A stretch of DNA of 25,022 nucleotides from an uncultured Clostridia bacterium (GTDB taxonomy: Bacteria; Bacillota; Clostridia; TANB77; CAG-508). This document shows, one piece after another, positions 1 to 6,881 of the stretch (the first letter of the stretch is position 1; each line of letters starts with the position of its first letter). The translations under genes were made by a program, and so were the position numbers. The notes below the pieces were generated by a model, which made no database searches, was not told where the DNA came from, and saw only the letters and a list, made by a program, of their open reading frames with translations. Location of the stretch: NCBI GenBank assembly GCA_934162535.1, contig CAKPJC010000024.1:1-25022 (forward strand), read 5' to 3'.

Positions 1-923
1 GCACTTTCATTATAATATGTTCCATATATCTTTCCATCTGTCTTATCTTCCCAATACATATCACTTACATCTTCTATTGGTACCCATACCCATTGGTTTC
101 TTTCACATTGGGCTGTCCATTGGTTTTCTTCTGTTACTTCTTCTCCTCCTTCATATATTACAAATCCTCCATATTTATGATTTTGCATTGTTTCTGTATT
201 TCCATCGTTTTTTCTGTCATATATTTTTACTTCTTTTACATATCCTTTATCTAATACTTCATTTGTTGAGGCATCTTTATTATATATTATCTTTATCTTA
301 TATGTTCCTTGATTTAGTTCTATTTTTGTATTCATATATATTATACTCGATTCTGATGTTCCATAATAATATCCATTCAATTTTATTGTTGTTTTTTCTG
401 TACTATTTGTTGTTGTATTTATTATTTCTCCATATAAATAATCATTATACCATTGGCATGACACTGTCCAATTTAGTTGTAATATTCCCCCATCTTCACT
501 TACTGTAAACTCTTCTGATGTCATTTCACTTGTTGAACTATCTATGTTATAATTACCACTTGTCCATATTCCACTATCATTCTTTGTCCATGGGTATGTT
601 CCTTCTGACGTAAATGTATCTGTTAAGTTTTTATTTAGGTACAATGTTTCAAATGTTCCATTTACATATGACTCACTTTCTACTGATGACGCTGTATATC
701 CTTTTGGTACTGGTACATCTATTCCATCTCTACTTTTTACCATTGTGTAATTATTAGGGTTCATTGCTTGTTTTTGTATTCTTCCCGTATTTTCTACTTC
801 TACATTTTCATCTTTTTTTGTTACCAAACAAATTACTGTTGTTATTAGTATTATTGCTACCAATACTACTGATATTATAGTTATCATTTTCTTATTTATC
901 TTTTTACCTTTTATGTCTTTCAT
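1..923 (-). CDS. Membrane-anchored surface protein, 5' part only (runs off the window)
   Basis: Reading from ATG at 923 the frame stays open to base 1, about 307 codons, with no stop. GAGGAGGAATTGTCT directly precedes the ATG and is a near-ideal ribosome binding site. The N-terminus has a lysine-rich cytoplasmic stretch, then one hydrophobic segment at about residues 13-33 (signal anchor). The remainder is extracellular in character: rich in Thr, Asn, Ser, Tyr and Trp. Motifs seen are VPVPKGYTASSV near residue 68, GGFVIYEGGEEV near 260 and NQWVWVPI near 285. From memory, the last two are typical of a family of secreted proteins common in uncultured clostridia; their function is unknown to me. 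Between them lie about 175 residues that look like an inserted beta-rich domain. The 3' end is outside the window. Coding is certain, function is not. Confidence 0.8.
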   Translation of the reverse strand, partial: MKDIKGKKINKKMITIISVVLVAIILITTVICLVTKKDENVEVENTGRIQKQAMNPNNYTMVKSRDGIDVPVPKGYTASSVESESYVNGTFETLYLNKNLTDTFTSEGTYPWTKNDSGIWTSGNYNIDSSTSEMTSEEFTVSEDGGILQLNWTVSCQWYNDYLYGEIINTTTNSTEKTTIKLNGYYYGTSESSIIYMNTKIELNQGTYKIKIIYNKDASTNEVLDKGYVKEVKIYDRKNDGNTETMQNHKYGGFVIYEGGEEVTEENQWTAQCERNQWVWVPIEDVSDMYWEDKTDGKIYGTYYNES

Positions 924-950
924 AGACAATTCCTCCTCTGTTTTTTAACG

Positions 951-1004
951 CCAAAAAGACAGTGACTTAATAAGCCCTTTTGTGTTTGGCTTTTATCACT
1001 ATCT
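951..1004 (-). terminator. Terminator-like hairpin in the surface-protein leader (possible attenuator)
   Basis: On the minus strand AGATAGTGA (1004-996) pairs with TCACTGTCT (965-957) through one G-U. Inside it AAGCC (992-988) pairs with GGCTT (976-972). A run of five T follows. The hairpin lies inside the transcribed leader, about 30 bases before the start codon of the surface-protein gene, so it could work as an attenuator rather than as the end of a gene. Confidence 0.45.
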
Positions 1005-1067
1005 TTTATTTTTATTATTAAATTTTTTGTATTTTTTATTAGTTCGCAAATACCATGTTTAATAAAG

Positions 1068-1145
1068 CTATACCCAATATATATATATATATATATATAC
1101 AGCCCCAACGCTTTCACAGGTTTGTGTCTTAACTTTAGTTTTCAT
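1068..1145 (-). CDS. Possible leader peptide read through an AT-dinucleotide repeat
   Basis: ATG at 1145 has a good ribosome binding site (AAAGGAGAAAG, 1162-1152) and lies about 28 bases after the predicted transcription start. The frame begins MKTKVKTQTCESVGAV, enters the (AT)11 repeat as alternating Tyr-Ile, and stops at TAG 1070-1068 just past it (25 codons). One extra AT unit would move it into the frame that stays open to 920, whose TGA overlaps the ATG of the surface-protein gene (ATGA). One unit fewer gives a stop at 1041-1039. It is called from its start signals only; there is no homology evidence. Confidence 0.35.
   Translation of the reverse strand: MKTKVKTQTCESVGAVYIYIYIYWV
1077..1099. 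repeat. (AT)11 simple sequence repeat
   Basis: Twenty-three bases of perfectly alternating A and T lie between a strong promoter and the surface-protein gene, inside the putative leader ORF. Tracts of this kind can change length by slipped-strand mispairing, and a two-base change would alter the reading frame. Confidence 0.9.
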
Positions 1146-1179
1146 GGCTTTCTTTCTCCTTTGCTTCTAATATACTAAA

Positions 1180-1208
1180 ATTATATATTTATTTGTTTGG
1201 GCTGTCAA
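1180..1208 (-). promoter_or_regulatory. Consensus sigma-A promoter for the surface-protein transcript
   Basis: On the minus strand TTGACA (1208-1203) and TATAAT (1185-1180) are separated by exactly 17 bp, a perfect match to the vegetative consensus. Transcription should start near 1173, giving a leader of about 250 bases before the surface-protein start codon. Confidence 0.8.
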
Positions 1209-1240
1209 GAATATTTTTTATTTTATTATACTGTTCCCAT

Positions 1241-2041
1241 TTAACCTGTTTTACTCATTATTTCCTTTTTCATTTTACCTATTATTTTCTTTTCTAATCT
1301 TGATATGTAACTTTGGGAAATTCCCAATTCATCAGCAACCTCTTTTTGAGTTTTCTCTTTTCCACTAATGAAACCAAACCTCATCTCCATAATATTTTTT
1401 TCTCTGTTGTTTAATTTTTTTATTGCTTCTTTTAGCAATTTTCTATCAACTTCATCTTCAAGCTTCCTATATGTTACATCAGGGTCTGTACCTAAAATAT
1501 CTGATAATAATAATTCATTTCCATCACTATCTTTATTTAGTGGCTCATCAATTGAAACTTCAGTTTTTATCTTATTGTTTCTTCTTAAATACATAAGTAT
1601 TTCATTTTCTATGCACCTTGATGCATATGTTGCAAGTTTTATTTTCTTCTCAGAATTAAATGTATTAACACTCTTCATTAAACCAATTGTTCCTATTGAT
1701 ATTAAATCTTCAATTCCAATCCCTGTGTTTTCAAATTTTTTCGCAATATATACAACTAATCTCAAATTTCTTTCAACTAAAGTTTTTCTCGCTTCCATCT
1801 TTTCATCTGTATCCAATTTCCTTATTGTAATCTCCTCTTCCTCTGCATTCAGTGGTGGTGGCAATGTTTGGCTTCCTGCAATATAAAATATTGGTAATAT
1901 CTCATCATCTTCAATCTTTCCATCAATATATTTTTCACATATTGTATTTATTTTTTTTCTTATAATCTCTATTATATTCATCTTTCTCCTCGCTTTCTTT
2001 TTTGTTTTTTCATCACCTCCATTCGCATTTTTATTGTACAT
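1241..2041 (-). CDS. sigE: Sporulation sigma factor SigE (pro-sigma-E)
   Basis: Mother-cell-specific RNA polymerase sigma factor of early sporulation. The hallmark stretches of the family are present: YIAGSQTLPPPL, ERNLRLVVYIAKKFENTG, EDLISIGTIGLMKSVNTF, KLATYASRCIENEILMYL (region 2), and the region 4.2 helix-turn-helix KTQKEVADELGISQSYIS near the C-terminus. The roughly 30 residues ahead of the YIAGSQ motif are the expected inhibitory pro-sequence, removed by SpoIIGA, whose gene lies directly upstream. Two starts are plausible: ATG 2041 after CAGGAGAAAAG, or ATG 1981 after GAGGAGAAAG (246 aa, beginning MNIIEIIRKK). The second gives a pro-sequence nearer the usual length. A terminator hairpin separates it from spoIIGA, so it may have its own control. 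Confidence 0.95.
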   Translation of the reverse strand: MYNKNANGGDEKTKKKARRKMNIIEIIRKKINTICEKYIDGKIEDDEILPIFYIAGSQTLPPPLNAEEEEITIRKLDTDEKMEARKTLVERNLRLVVYIAKKFENTGIGIEDLISIGTIGLMKSVNTFNSEKKIKLATYASRCIENEILMYLRRNNKIKTEVSIDEPLNKDSDGNELLLSDILGTDPDVTYRKLEDEVDRKLLKEAIKKLNNREKNIMEMRFGFISGKEKTQKEVADELGISQSYISRLEKKIIGKMKKEIMSKTG

Positions 2042-2077
2042 CTTTTCTCCTGAAAATACTGTCTTTTCTTATTGTAG

Positions 2078-2114
2078 AAAAAAAGAAATAATCGCTAATT
2101 TGTGATTATTTCTT
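2078..2114 (-). terminator. Intrinsic terminator between spoIIGA and sigE
   Basis: On the minus strand AAGAAATAATC (2114-2104) pairs perfectly with GATTATTTCTT (2093-2083), followed by five more T. It starts six bases after the spoIIGA stop, upstream of sigE. If it works, sigE expression relies on read-through or on its own promoter. Confidence 0.7.
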
Positions 2115-2119
2115 ACATA

Positions 2120-3013
2120 TTACATCATATCCATTCCAACTAATGCTCTGTATTCACCTCTCTTGGTTAATGATTTGTCATATATTCCAATTATTACTTT
2201 ATCAATTTTATTTGTGTCTTCCTTTTCTATCTCAACTCCATCAACTCTAATTCCAAGCAACATTCCATTTTCCTTGCCTAGAGATTTATATGGTAACCAT
2301 CTCATTTTAGATACATATTGATTTTGTATTTCCTCTGACACACTATTAAAATTTCCTTCTAATATCTCTCCAAGATTATTTAATATTTCCTTTGGTAATA
2401 TTTCATATAACAAACTTCTTTCCACAATTATTACTGGAATATTTGTTATTGGCTCTTTTACGAGATTTCCCGTATCTATCATTGCATTTGTTTGAACTTC
2501 CTTTCCGTTTAGTTTTATCTTTATTCTACAATACATATCTTTGGGTCGTATCTTTGTTTTTATTATTTTTATTGAAATTTTTATTATTACAAGTCCCATA
2601 ATAGCTCCTAATAAGATTGCCTTTATGACATATTCTCCTGCAAATAATCCATTTTTTATTAATATATTCTGTGGTTTTATAAAATATATTAGATACAGTG
2701 CTGCTCCTCCAAATACAAAAGATGTTAAATAAAATATTAAAACTTGCTTCCATAGTTTTTTCATATTTTGTGGATTAAATGCTATATATACCATTATTAT
2801 AGATAAAATTATTTTTAATATTATTGATTCATATATTTTAAATTTACTTATATATATTACTATTGCATATGTGCCACCAATTGAACTTGATATTAATACT
2901 CTCCATATTTTAGGTTTTATTTTTAGTAATATTGCTGTTGCATATATTATTATGCTATTCATTATTAAGTTTTCAAAAAATATTAAATCTATGTATACAG
3001 TTATTTTTATCAC
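2120..3013 (-). CDS. spoIIGA: Sporulation pro-sigma-E processing peptidase SpoIIGA
   Basis: Membrane-embedded aspartic protease that removes the pro-sequence of sigma-E in the mother cell after septation. The first ~150 residues form about five hydrophobic helices. The C-terminal half carries the protease domain with the signature AMIDTGNLVKEP (catalytic Asp near residue 180) and the conserved tail ending RALVGMDMM. Length (297 aa) is normal for the family. It lies directly upstream of sigE, the classical pair. The start is uncertain: the open frame begins with GTG at 3013 within AAAAAAGGTGATA, so the best purine-rich motif overlaps the start codon. No ATG occurs before the first hydrophobic segment. 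Confidence 0.92.
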   Translation of the reverse strand: MIKITVYIDLIFFENLIMNSIIIYATAILLKIKPKIWRVLISSSIGGTYAIVIYISKFKIYESIILKIILSIIMVYIAFNPQNMKKLWKQVLIFYLTSFVFGGAALYLIYFIKPQNILIKNGLFAGEYVIKAILLGAIMGLVIIKISIKIIKTKIRPKDMYCRIKIKLNGKEVQTNAMIDTGNLVKEPITNIPVIIVERSLLYEILPKEILNNLGEILEGNFNSVSEEIQNQYVSKMRWLPYKSLGKENGMLLGIRVDGVEIEKEDTNKIDKVIIGIYDKSLTKRGEYRALVGMDMM

Positions 3014-3030
3014 CTTTTTTCTTTTTTCTG

Positions 3031-3063
3031 ATTATATATTAATTAGATTAAAAATACTGTCTT
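3031..3063 (-). promoter_or_regulatory. Candidate spoIIGA promoter with wide spacing
   Basis: On the minus strand TATAAT (3036-3031) lies 18 bases before the spoIIGA GTG. The nearest -35-like hexamer, AAGACA (3063-3058), is 21 bp upstream of it. The spoIIG promoter of Bacillus subtilis is known for an over-long spacer and activation by phosphorylated Spo0A, so the wide spacing may be meaningful. I see no clear Spo0A box. Confidence 0.4.
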
Positions 3064-3114
3064 TTTATGTGCTTATTTTATTTTTATCTCATATATTTGT
3101 ATTAGGTGATTTTA

Positions 3115-3894
3115 TTGAAAATTTTTGTTTTTAAGTTTAATAAAAAGTTATTTCTTTCTTTCGGCATATTAATTACCTGCTTAGCAGTGTCACTCGCTCT
3201 AATTTATAATAATAAAAGTTCCTTTATTGTTGAACTTTCTTCTAATGATTTATATGATTCATTGATAACTAATGATGAAAAAACTGCATATTTGACTTTT
3301 GATGATGGACCAACATTAAAAGCTACAGGAAAAATTTTAGATATATTGAAAGAAGAAGATATTAAAGCTAGCTTTTTTGTTATTGGTAAATATGTCGCTA
3401 AACATCCCGAGTTGGTTAAACGTGCATATGATGAAGGTCATTTTATTGCTAACCATGGTTATTCACATAATAATTCAAAATTATATGAAAGTAATGATAG
3501 TTTTATTTCAGAAGTAAAAAATACTGATATTGAGATAGGAAAAGCTATTGGTGTTCCAGATTATTGCTCACATGTATTTCGTTTTCCTAATGGATATATG
3601 TCTCCTAATTATAAGTCAAAAAAAGTTAATGCTGTTAAACTTCTTGAAGATATGAATTATAAGTATATTGACTGGAATTGTTTGAATAAGGATTCTGAAA
3701 AAAAATATTCTCATGTCCAATTATTAAACAATCTAAAAAAATCCTCTAAAAATAAAAAGGATTTAATTGTTTTAATGCATGACACTTCTGATGTTAATGA
3801 TACTCCATCTATTTTGAAAGAATCAATTTCATTTTTAAAATCAGAAGGATATGTATTTAAAAATTTTTATTATTTAAATATCCCAAATAGTTAG
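3115..3894 (+). CDS. Membrane-anchored polysaccharide (peptidoglycan) deacetylase, NodB family
   Basis: Predicted to remove acetyl groups from cell-wall glycan outside the cell. One hydrophobic segment near the N-terminus (residues ~9-30) exports and anchors it. The NodB domain follows with all its motifs: TFDDGP (metal-binding Asp), NHGYSH (two metal-binding His), RFPNG, DWNCLNKD and LIVLMHD. The active site looks complete. I choose TTG at 3115 because AGGTGA lies five bases before it; GTG at 3106 is inside that same motif. It is the only plus-strand gene in the division/sporulation block, sitting between ftsZ and spoIIGA and diverging from spoIIGA. This suggests a later insertion into the cluster or a role at the sporulation septum. 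Its exact substrate (GlcNAc or MurNAc) cannot be told. Confidence 0.9.
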   Translation: MKIFVFKFNKKLFLSFGILITCLAVSLALIYNNKSSFIVELSSNDLYDSLITNDEKTAYLTFDDGPTLKATGKILDILKEEDIKASFFVIGKYVAKHPELVKRAYDEGHFIANHGYSHNNSKLYESNDSFISEVKNTDIEIGKAIGVPDYCSHVFRFPNGYMSPNYKSKKVNAVKLLEDMNYKYIDWNCLNKDSEKKYSHVQLLNNLKKSSKNKKDLIVLMHDTSDVNDTPSILKESISFLKSEGYVFKNFYYLNIPNS

Positions 3895-3906
3895 CAATTG
3901 TAGCTT

Positions 3907-3944
3907 TTTATATACTAGGAAATTATACTTTCCTAGTATATAAA
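3907..3944. terminator. Long hairpin after the deacetylase gene
   Basis: A 16-bp perfect inverted repeat (3907-3922 with 3929-3944, core CTAGGAAA/TTTCCTAG) has a six-base loop. It lacks a clear T-tract on either side, but abuts a second hairpin that has one. Together they separate the convergent deacetylase and ftsZ genes. Confidence 0.55.
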
Positions 3945-3969
3945 AAAAGTGAACTTAGTCACTTTTTTT
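3942..3969. terminator. Bidirectional terminator between the deacetylase and ftsZ
   Basis: AAAAAAAGTGA (3942-3952) pairs with TCACTTTTTTT (3959-3969). The A and T runs make it a terminator for both the plus-strand deacetylase and the minus-strand ftsZ, whose stop codon overlaps the end of the stem. Confidence 0.75.
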
Positions 3970-5080
3970 ACATATTTTTATTTTTGTTTTTACGTAAGAA
4001 TGCTGGTATGTCTAAGTCCCCTTGTGATGAGTTCATATCTGATGATGTAGGTATCGAACTTATTTTTTTCTCCCATGATTTGTTTACAAAACTATCTACT
4101 GTTGATGAACCTCTTGATTCTGGTTTTTCAAATCCAGTTGCTATAACTGTTATTTGAATTTCGTCTTTCATTTCTGGGTCTGTTACTGTACCAAATATAA
4201 TGTTTGCTTCTGGGTCAACACTGCGTTGTACTAATTCAGCAGCTGTGTTTACTTCATGTAGCCCCAAGTCTTCTCCACCTGTTATATTTATTATAACTCC
4301 TCTTGCTCCTTCTATTGATGTTTCAAGTAATGGACTTTGTACTGCTTGTTTCGCTGCATCTTCTGCTCTATTTTCTCCTGAGGCTCTACCTATTCCCATG
4401 TGTGCCATTCCTGTATTTAGCATTATTGTTTTTACGTCTGCAAAGTCTAGGTTTACTGTACCTGTAACTGCAATTAAATCTGATATACCTTGAACACCTT
4501 GTCTTAATACATCATCTGCCATTCTGAATGCATCACCTAGTGATGTTTTTCTATCAACTATTTGTAATAGTTTATCGTTTGGTATTACTACTAATGCATC
4601 TACTTTTCCTTTTAGACTTTCTATTCCTCTTTCTGCTTGTGATAGTCTTTTCTTTCCTTCAAATGTGAATGGTTTTGTTACTACTCCTATTGTTAGTATT
4701 CCCATTTCTTTAGCAGCTTGTGCAACTATTGGTGCAGCTCCTGTACCTGTTCCTCCACCCATTCCAGCTGTTACAAATACCATGTCTGATCCTCTTAGTG
4801 TTTCTGCTATTTCTGATTTATTTTCTTCTGCTGATTGAGCTCCAATATCTGGATTAGCTCCTGCTCCAAGTCCTCTTGTTATTTTTTCTCCTATTTGGAT
4901 TTTTGTTCCTGCTTTAGATTTTTGTAGTGCTTGTCTATCTGTGTTTACTGCTATAAAATCTACTCCTTTTATTCCTGCCTCTATCATTCTGTTTACAGCG
5001 TTGTTTCCAGCTCCTCCAACACCTATTACTTTTATTGTGGCTGTTCCGTCCATCATTGTTACATCCTCATATTCCATCAT
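3968..5080 (-). CDS. ftsZ: Cell division tubulin FtsZ
   Basis: GTPase that assembles into the Z ring at mid-cell and recruits the division machinery. The nucleotide-binding motif GVGGAGNNAVNRM is at about residues 20-32 and the tubulin signature GMGGGTGTGAAP at 106-117. The catalytic T7 loop is NLDFADVKTIM near residue 208. The C-terminal conserved peptide DIPAFLRKNK, which binds FtsA and other partners, ends the protein after a short flexible linker. Length (370 aa) is normal. Two adjacent ATG codons begin the frame; GGGAGGAAATCTTT precedes the first. It follows ftsA by 47 bases in the same direction, so both are probably co-transcribed. Confidence 0.98.
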   Translation of the reverse strand: MMEYEDVTMMDGTATIKVIGVGGAGNNAVNRMIEAGIKGVDFIAVNTDRQALQKSKAGTKIQIGEKITRGLGAGANPDIGAQSAEENKSEIAETLRGSDMVFVTAGMGGGTGTGAAPIVAQAAKEMGILTIGVVTKPFTFEGKKRLSQAERGIESLKGKVDALVVIPNDKLLQIVDRKTSLGDAFRMADDVLRQGVQGISDLIAVTGTVNLDFADVKTIMLNTGMAHMGIGRASGENRAEDAAKQAVQSPLLETSIEGARGVIINITGGEDLGLHEVNTAAELVQRSVDPEANIIFGTVTDPEMKDEIQITVIATGFEKPESRGSSTVDSFVNKSWEKKISSIPTSSDMNSSQGDLDIPAFLRKNKNKNM

Positions 5081-5127
5081 AAAGATTTCCTCCCATAATA
5101 CTTTATATTTTATTTTTCCTTTTTATA

Positions 5128-6357
5128 TTAAGAGTAAAAAAACTCTTTTATTCTTTCTATAATTGTTTTAAATACACTTTCACTTGATTGTGAATCAATC
5201 CTGCTTGATACCGATTTTACAAATGGTCTTGCAGCTATATATCTTACTAATGCATATCCTGTTCTATATTCTGCTTTTACTGTGTTTATTAGTCTTCCTG
5301 TTGACATTTTTACAGGTATGTTTAAGTTTATCTTGCCTGCAACATCACTTTTGTTTATATTTGTTATTCCTCTTCCTGTTAATATTACTGTGTTTATTGT
5401 TGATTTTACATTGTTTTTTGTGATGTCTTTATTTACTATTGTGAATATTTCTTCTATTCTTGCTTCTATTATTTCTATTAGTTCTGAACTTTTTATTACT
5501 TTGTTTCTATTTTCATCTTTGCATGTGTTTAACATTATTTCATTATCATTATCTATAAATGATTTTAGTGCTAATCCATATTGCTTTTTTAATTTTTCCG
5601 CTTCGTCCTCTGAAATGTTTAGTACTAATGATATGTCATTAGTTATGTTGTCTCCTCCAAGTGGAATTGTATTTGTATATGTAAATGCATTTCCTTCAAA
5701 TACACCAATTTCTGTGTTTCCTGCTCCAATGTCTAATAACATTACATTGTCATATAACTCATTTGTGTCTAACATTAGATTTCTTTCTGCTAACACTGTT
5801 GGCACTATTCCATCTATTTCAATTCCGACCCTTTTAAATATTGCAGTTATTTGTCTTACATATTCTTTGTCTGCTAAAATAACCTGTGTTTTTAATGTGA
5901 AGTTTGAGCTTAAATTGCCTACCGGATCCATTACAATTTTCCCGTTATCTAGCATTATCTCTGATGGTACTATGTCTATTATTGTTTTTCCTTCTGGTAT
6001 TTCTATATCCTTTGATTGCATAATTGCATTTTGTACATCTCTTAATGATATTCCAGCAAATTTGTCTTTTAATTCTTTTAATATGCTGTTTTGAACTATT
6101 GTTATATATTTTCCAGGTATTGTGACATATGCTGAATTTATTTTGAAATTAGCTTGTTCTTCAGCATCTTTTATCGTTTTTGCTATACTTAGACTAATTT
6201 CCTCTTCATTTATTATTTTGCCTTTTTTTAATCCATTACATTTACATGATGTACAACACATCGTCTCAATCTGGCCAAAATTATTTACTTCCCCTACAAC
6301 TGTGCATACTTTAGATGTACCTATATCAATACCAACTATGATATCACCTATTGCCAA
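5128..6357 (-). CDS. ftsA: Cell division protein FtsA
   Basis: Actin-like ATPase that tethers FtsZ filaments to the membrane. Phosphate-binding motifs are visible: VGIDIGTSKVCTVVG near the N-terminus, LLDIGAGNTEIGVF near residue 210 and the later VILTGRG. The C-terminus ends in an amphipathic helix (SVFKTIIERIKEFF) expected to insert into the membrane. A cysteine-rich patch (CCTSCKC, about residues 34-40) in the N-terminal region is not something I associate with FtsA. The start is TTG at 6357, supported by TTGGAGGAATTATT just upstream; no in-frame ATG fits. A consensus-like promoter and phased A-tracts lie upstream, separating it from sbp. Confidence 0.95.
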   Translation of the reverse strand: MAIGDIIVGIDIGTSKVCTVVGEVNNFGQIETMCCTSCKCNGLKKGKIINEEEISLSIAKTIKDAEEQANFKINSAYVTIPGKYITIVQNSILKELKDKFAGISLRDVQNAIMQSKDIEIPEGKTIIDIVPSEIMLDNGKIVMDPVGNLSSNFTLKTQVILADKEYVRQITAIFKRVGIEIDGIVPTVLAERNLMLDTNELYDNVMLLDIGAGNTEIGVFEGNAFTYTNTIPLGGDNITNDISLVLNISEDEAEKLKKQYGLALKSFIDNDNEIMLNTCKDENRNKVIKSSELIEIIEARIEEIFTIVNKDITKNNVKSTINTVILTGRGITNINKSDVAGKINLNIPVKMSTGRLINTVKAEYRTGYALVRYIAARPFVKSVSSRIDSQSSESVFKTIIERIKEFFYS

Positions 6358-6396
6358 AATAATTCCTCCAATTTATTACTGTTTTCTTTAGTGTTA

Positions 6397-6425
6397 TATA
6401 TATTACATTTTAAGACAAATGTCAA
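6397..6425 (-). promoter_or_regulatory. Promoter for ftsA-ftsZ
   Basis: On the minus strand TTGACA (6425-6420) and TATATA (6402-6397) are 17 bp apart. The transcript leader before the ftsA TTG would be about 35 bases. Phased A/T tracts flank the -35 on its upstream side. Confidence 0.65.
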
Positions 6426-6430
6426 GACAA

Positions 6431-6467
6431 TTTGAAATATTTTTGAAATATTTTTGAAATATTTTTG
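6431..6467. repeat. 11-bp tandem repeat of A/T tracts upstream of the ftsA promoter
   Basis: The unit TTTTTGAAATA recurs with a period of 11 bases; its G lies at 6434, 6445 and 6456, with a partial fourth unit at 6467. The spacing is close to one helical turn and ends next to the ftsA -35 box. It could be intrinsically curved DNA or an UP-like element. Confidence 0.7.
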
Positions 6468-6498
6468 TAACATATGTAACATTGTTGTAATTTTATAT

Positions 6499-6870
6499 TT
6501 ATTCATTCACTTCTTGTTTTTCTTCTTTCTTAGATGTCCATTTTTCTATATAATATCTTCTTATTATTGTTAAATTTGTAAACATTCTTCCTACAAATAC
6601 TACTAATGCAGCTAAGTATATATCTAAATTTAATTTTTGACCTAAATATGTTAATGCTATTGATAATATACTGTTACAGAAAAATCCTGATATAAATATT
6701 TTTAAATCAAAATTTTTCTTTAGTACTGATGTAATACCACCAAATACTGAATCTAATGCCGCTACTACGGCAATTGCTAAAAATATTGAATATGTATATG
6801 GAATTACTGGTGCATTTATTCCTATTACAGCACCTATTATACATCCAATTAATATTGCAATTATTATCAT
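6499..6870 (-). CDS. sbp: Small basic protein Sbp (DUF1290 family), integral membrane
   Basis: A 123-residue protein with three or four hydrophobic helices and a charged Lys/Glu-rich tail. The stretches GINAPVIPYTYSIFLAIAVV, ALDSVFGGI and FVGRMFTNLTIIRRYYI match what I recall of the Sbp/DUF1290 family found in division clusters of Firmicutes and Actinobacteria. Its biochemical role is not established. It sits between a DUF881 gene (11 bases upstream) and ftsA, the usual order, and is probably co-transcribed with the DUF881 pair. Confidence 0.85.
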   Translation of the reverse strand: MIIIAILIGCIIGAVIGINAPVIPYTYSIFLAIAVVAALDSVFGGITSVLKKNFDLKIFISGFFCNSILSIALTYLGQKLNLDIYLAALVVFVGRMFTNLTIIRRYYIEKWTSKKEEKQEVNE

Positions 6871-6881
6871 TTCTCTTCCTC

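Noticed and set aside
920..1117. Independent 65-aa minus-strand ORF starting at GTG 1117
   Set aside because: The GTG has no ribosome binding site and the sequence is low-complexity through the AT repeat. It is only of interest as a downstream frame of the leader ORF if the repeat changes length.
1030..1135. Possible class I cyclic-di-GMP (GEMM) riboswitch, because AAACC, a GAAA and GGGG occur in order
   Set aside because: The conserved GCAAAGCC segment and the second helix are missing, the GAAA is not closed by a proper stem, and an AT repeat occupies the place of the conserved core.
5282..6094. Long plus-strand open frame opposite ftsA (270 codons), and similar ones opposite ftsZ and sigE
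   Set aside because: They are antisense shadows of well-recognised genes; hydrophobic low-complexity products without ribosome binding sites.
6431..6467. CRISPR-like array
   Set aside because: The units are 11 bases in direct tandem without unique spacers, and no cas genes are present.
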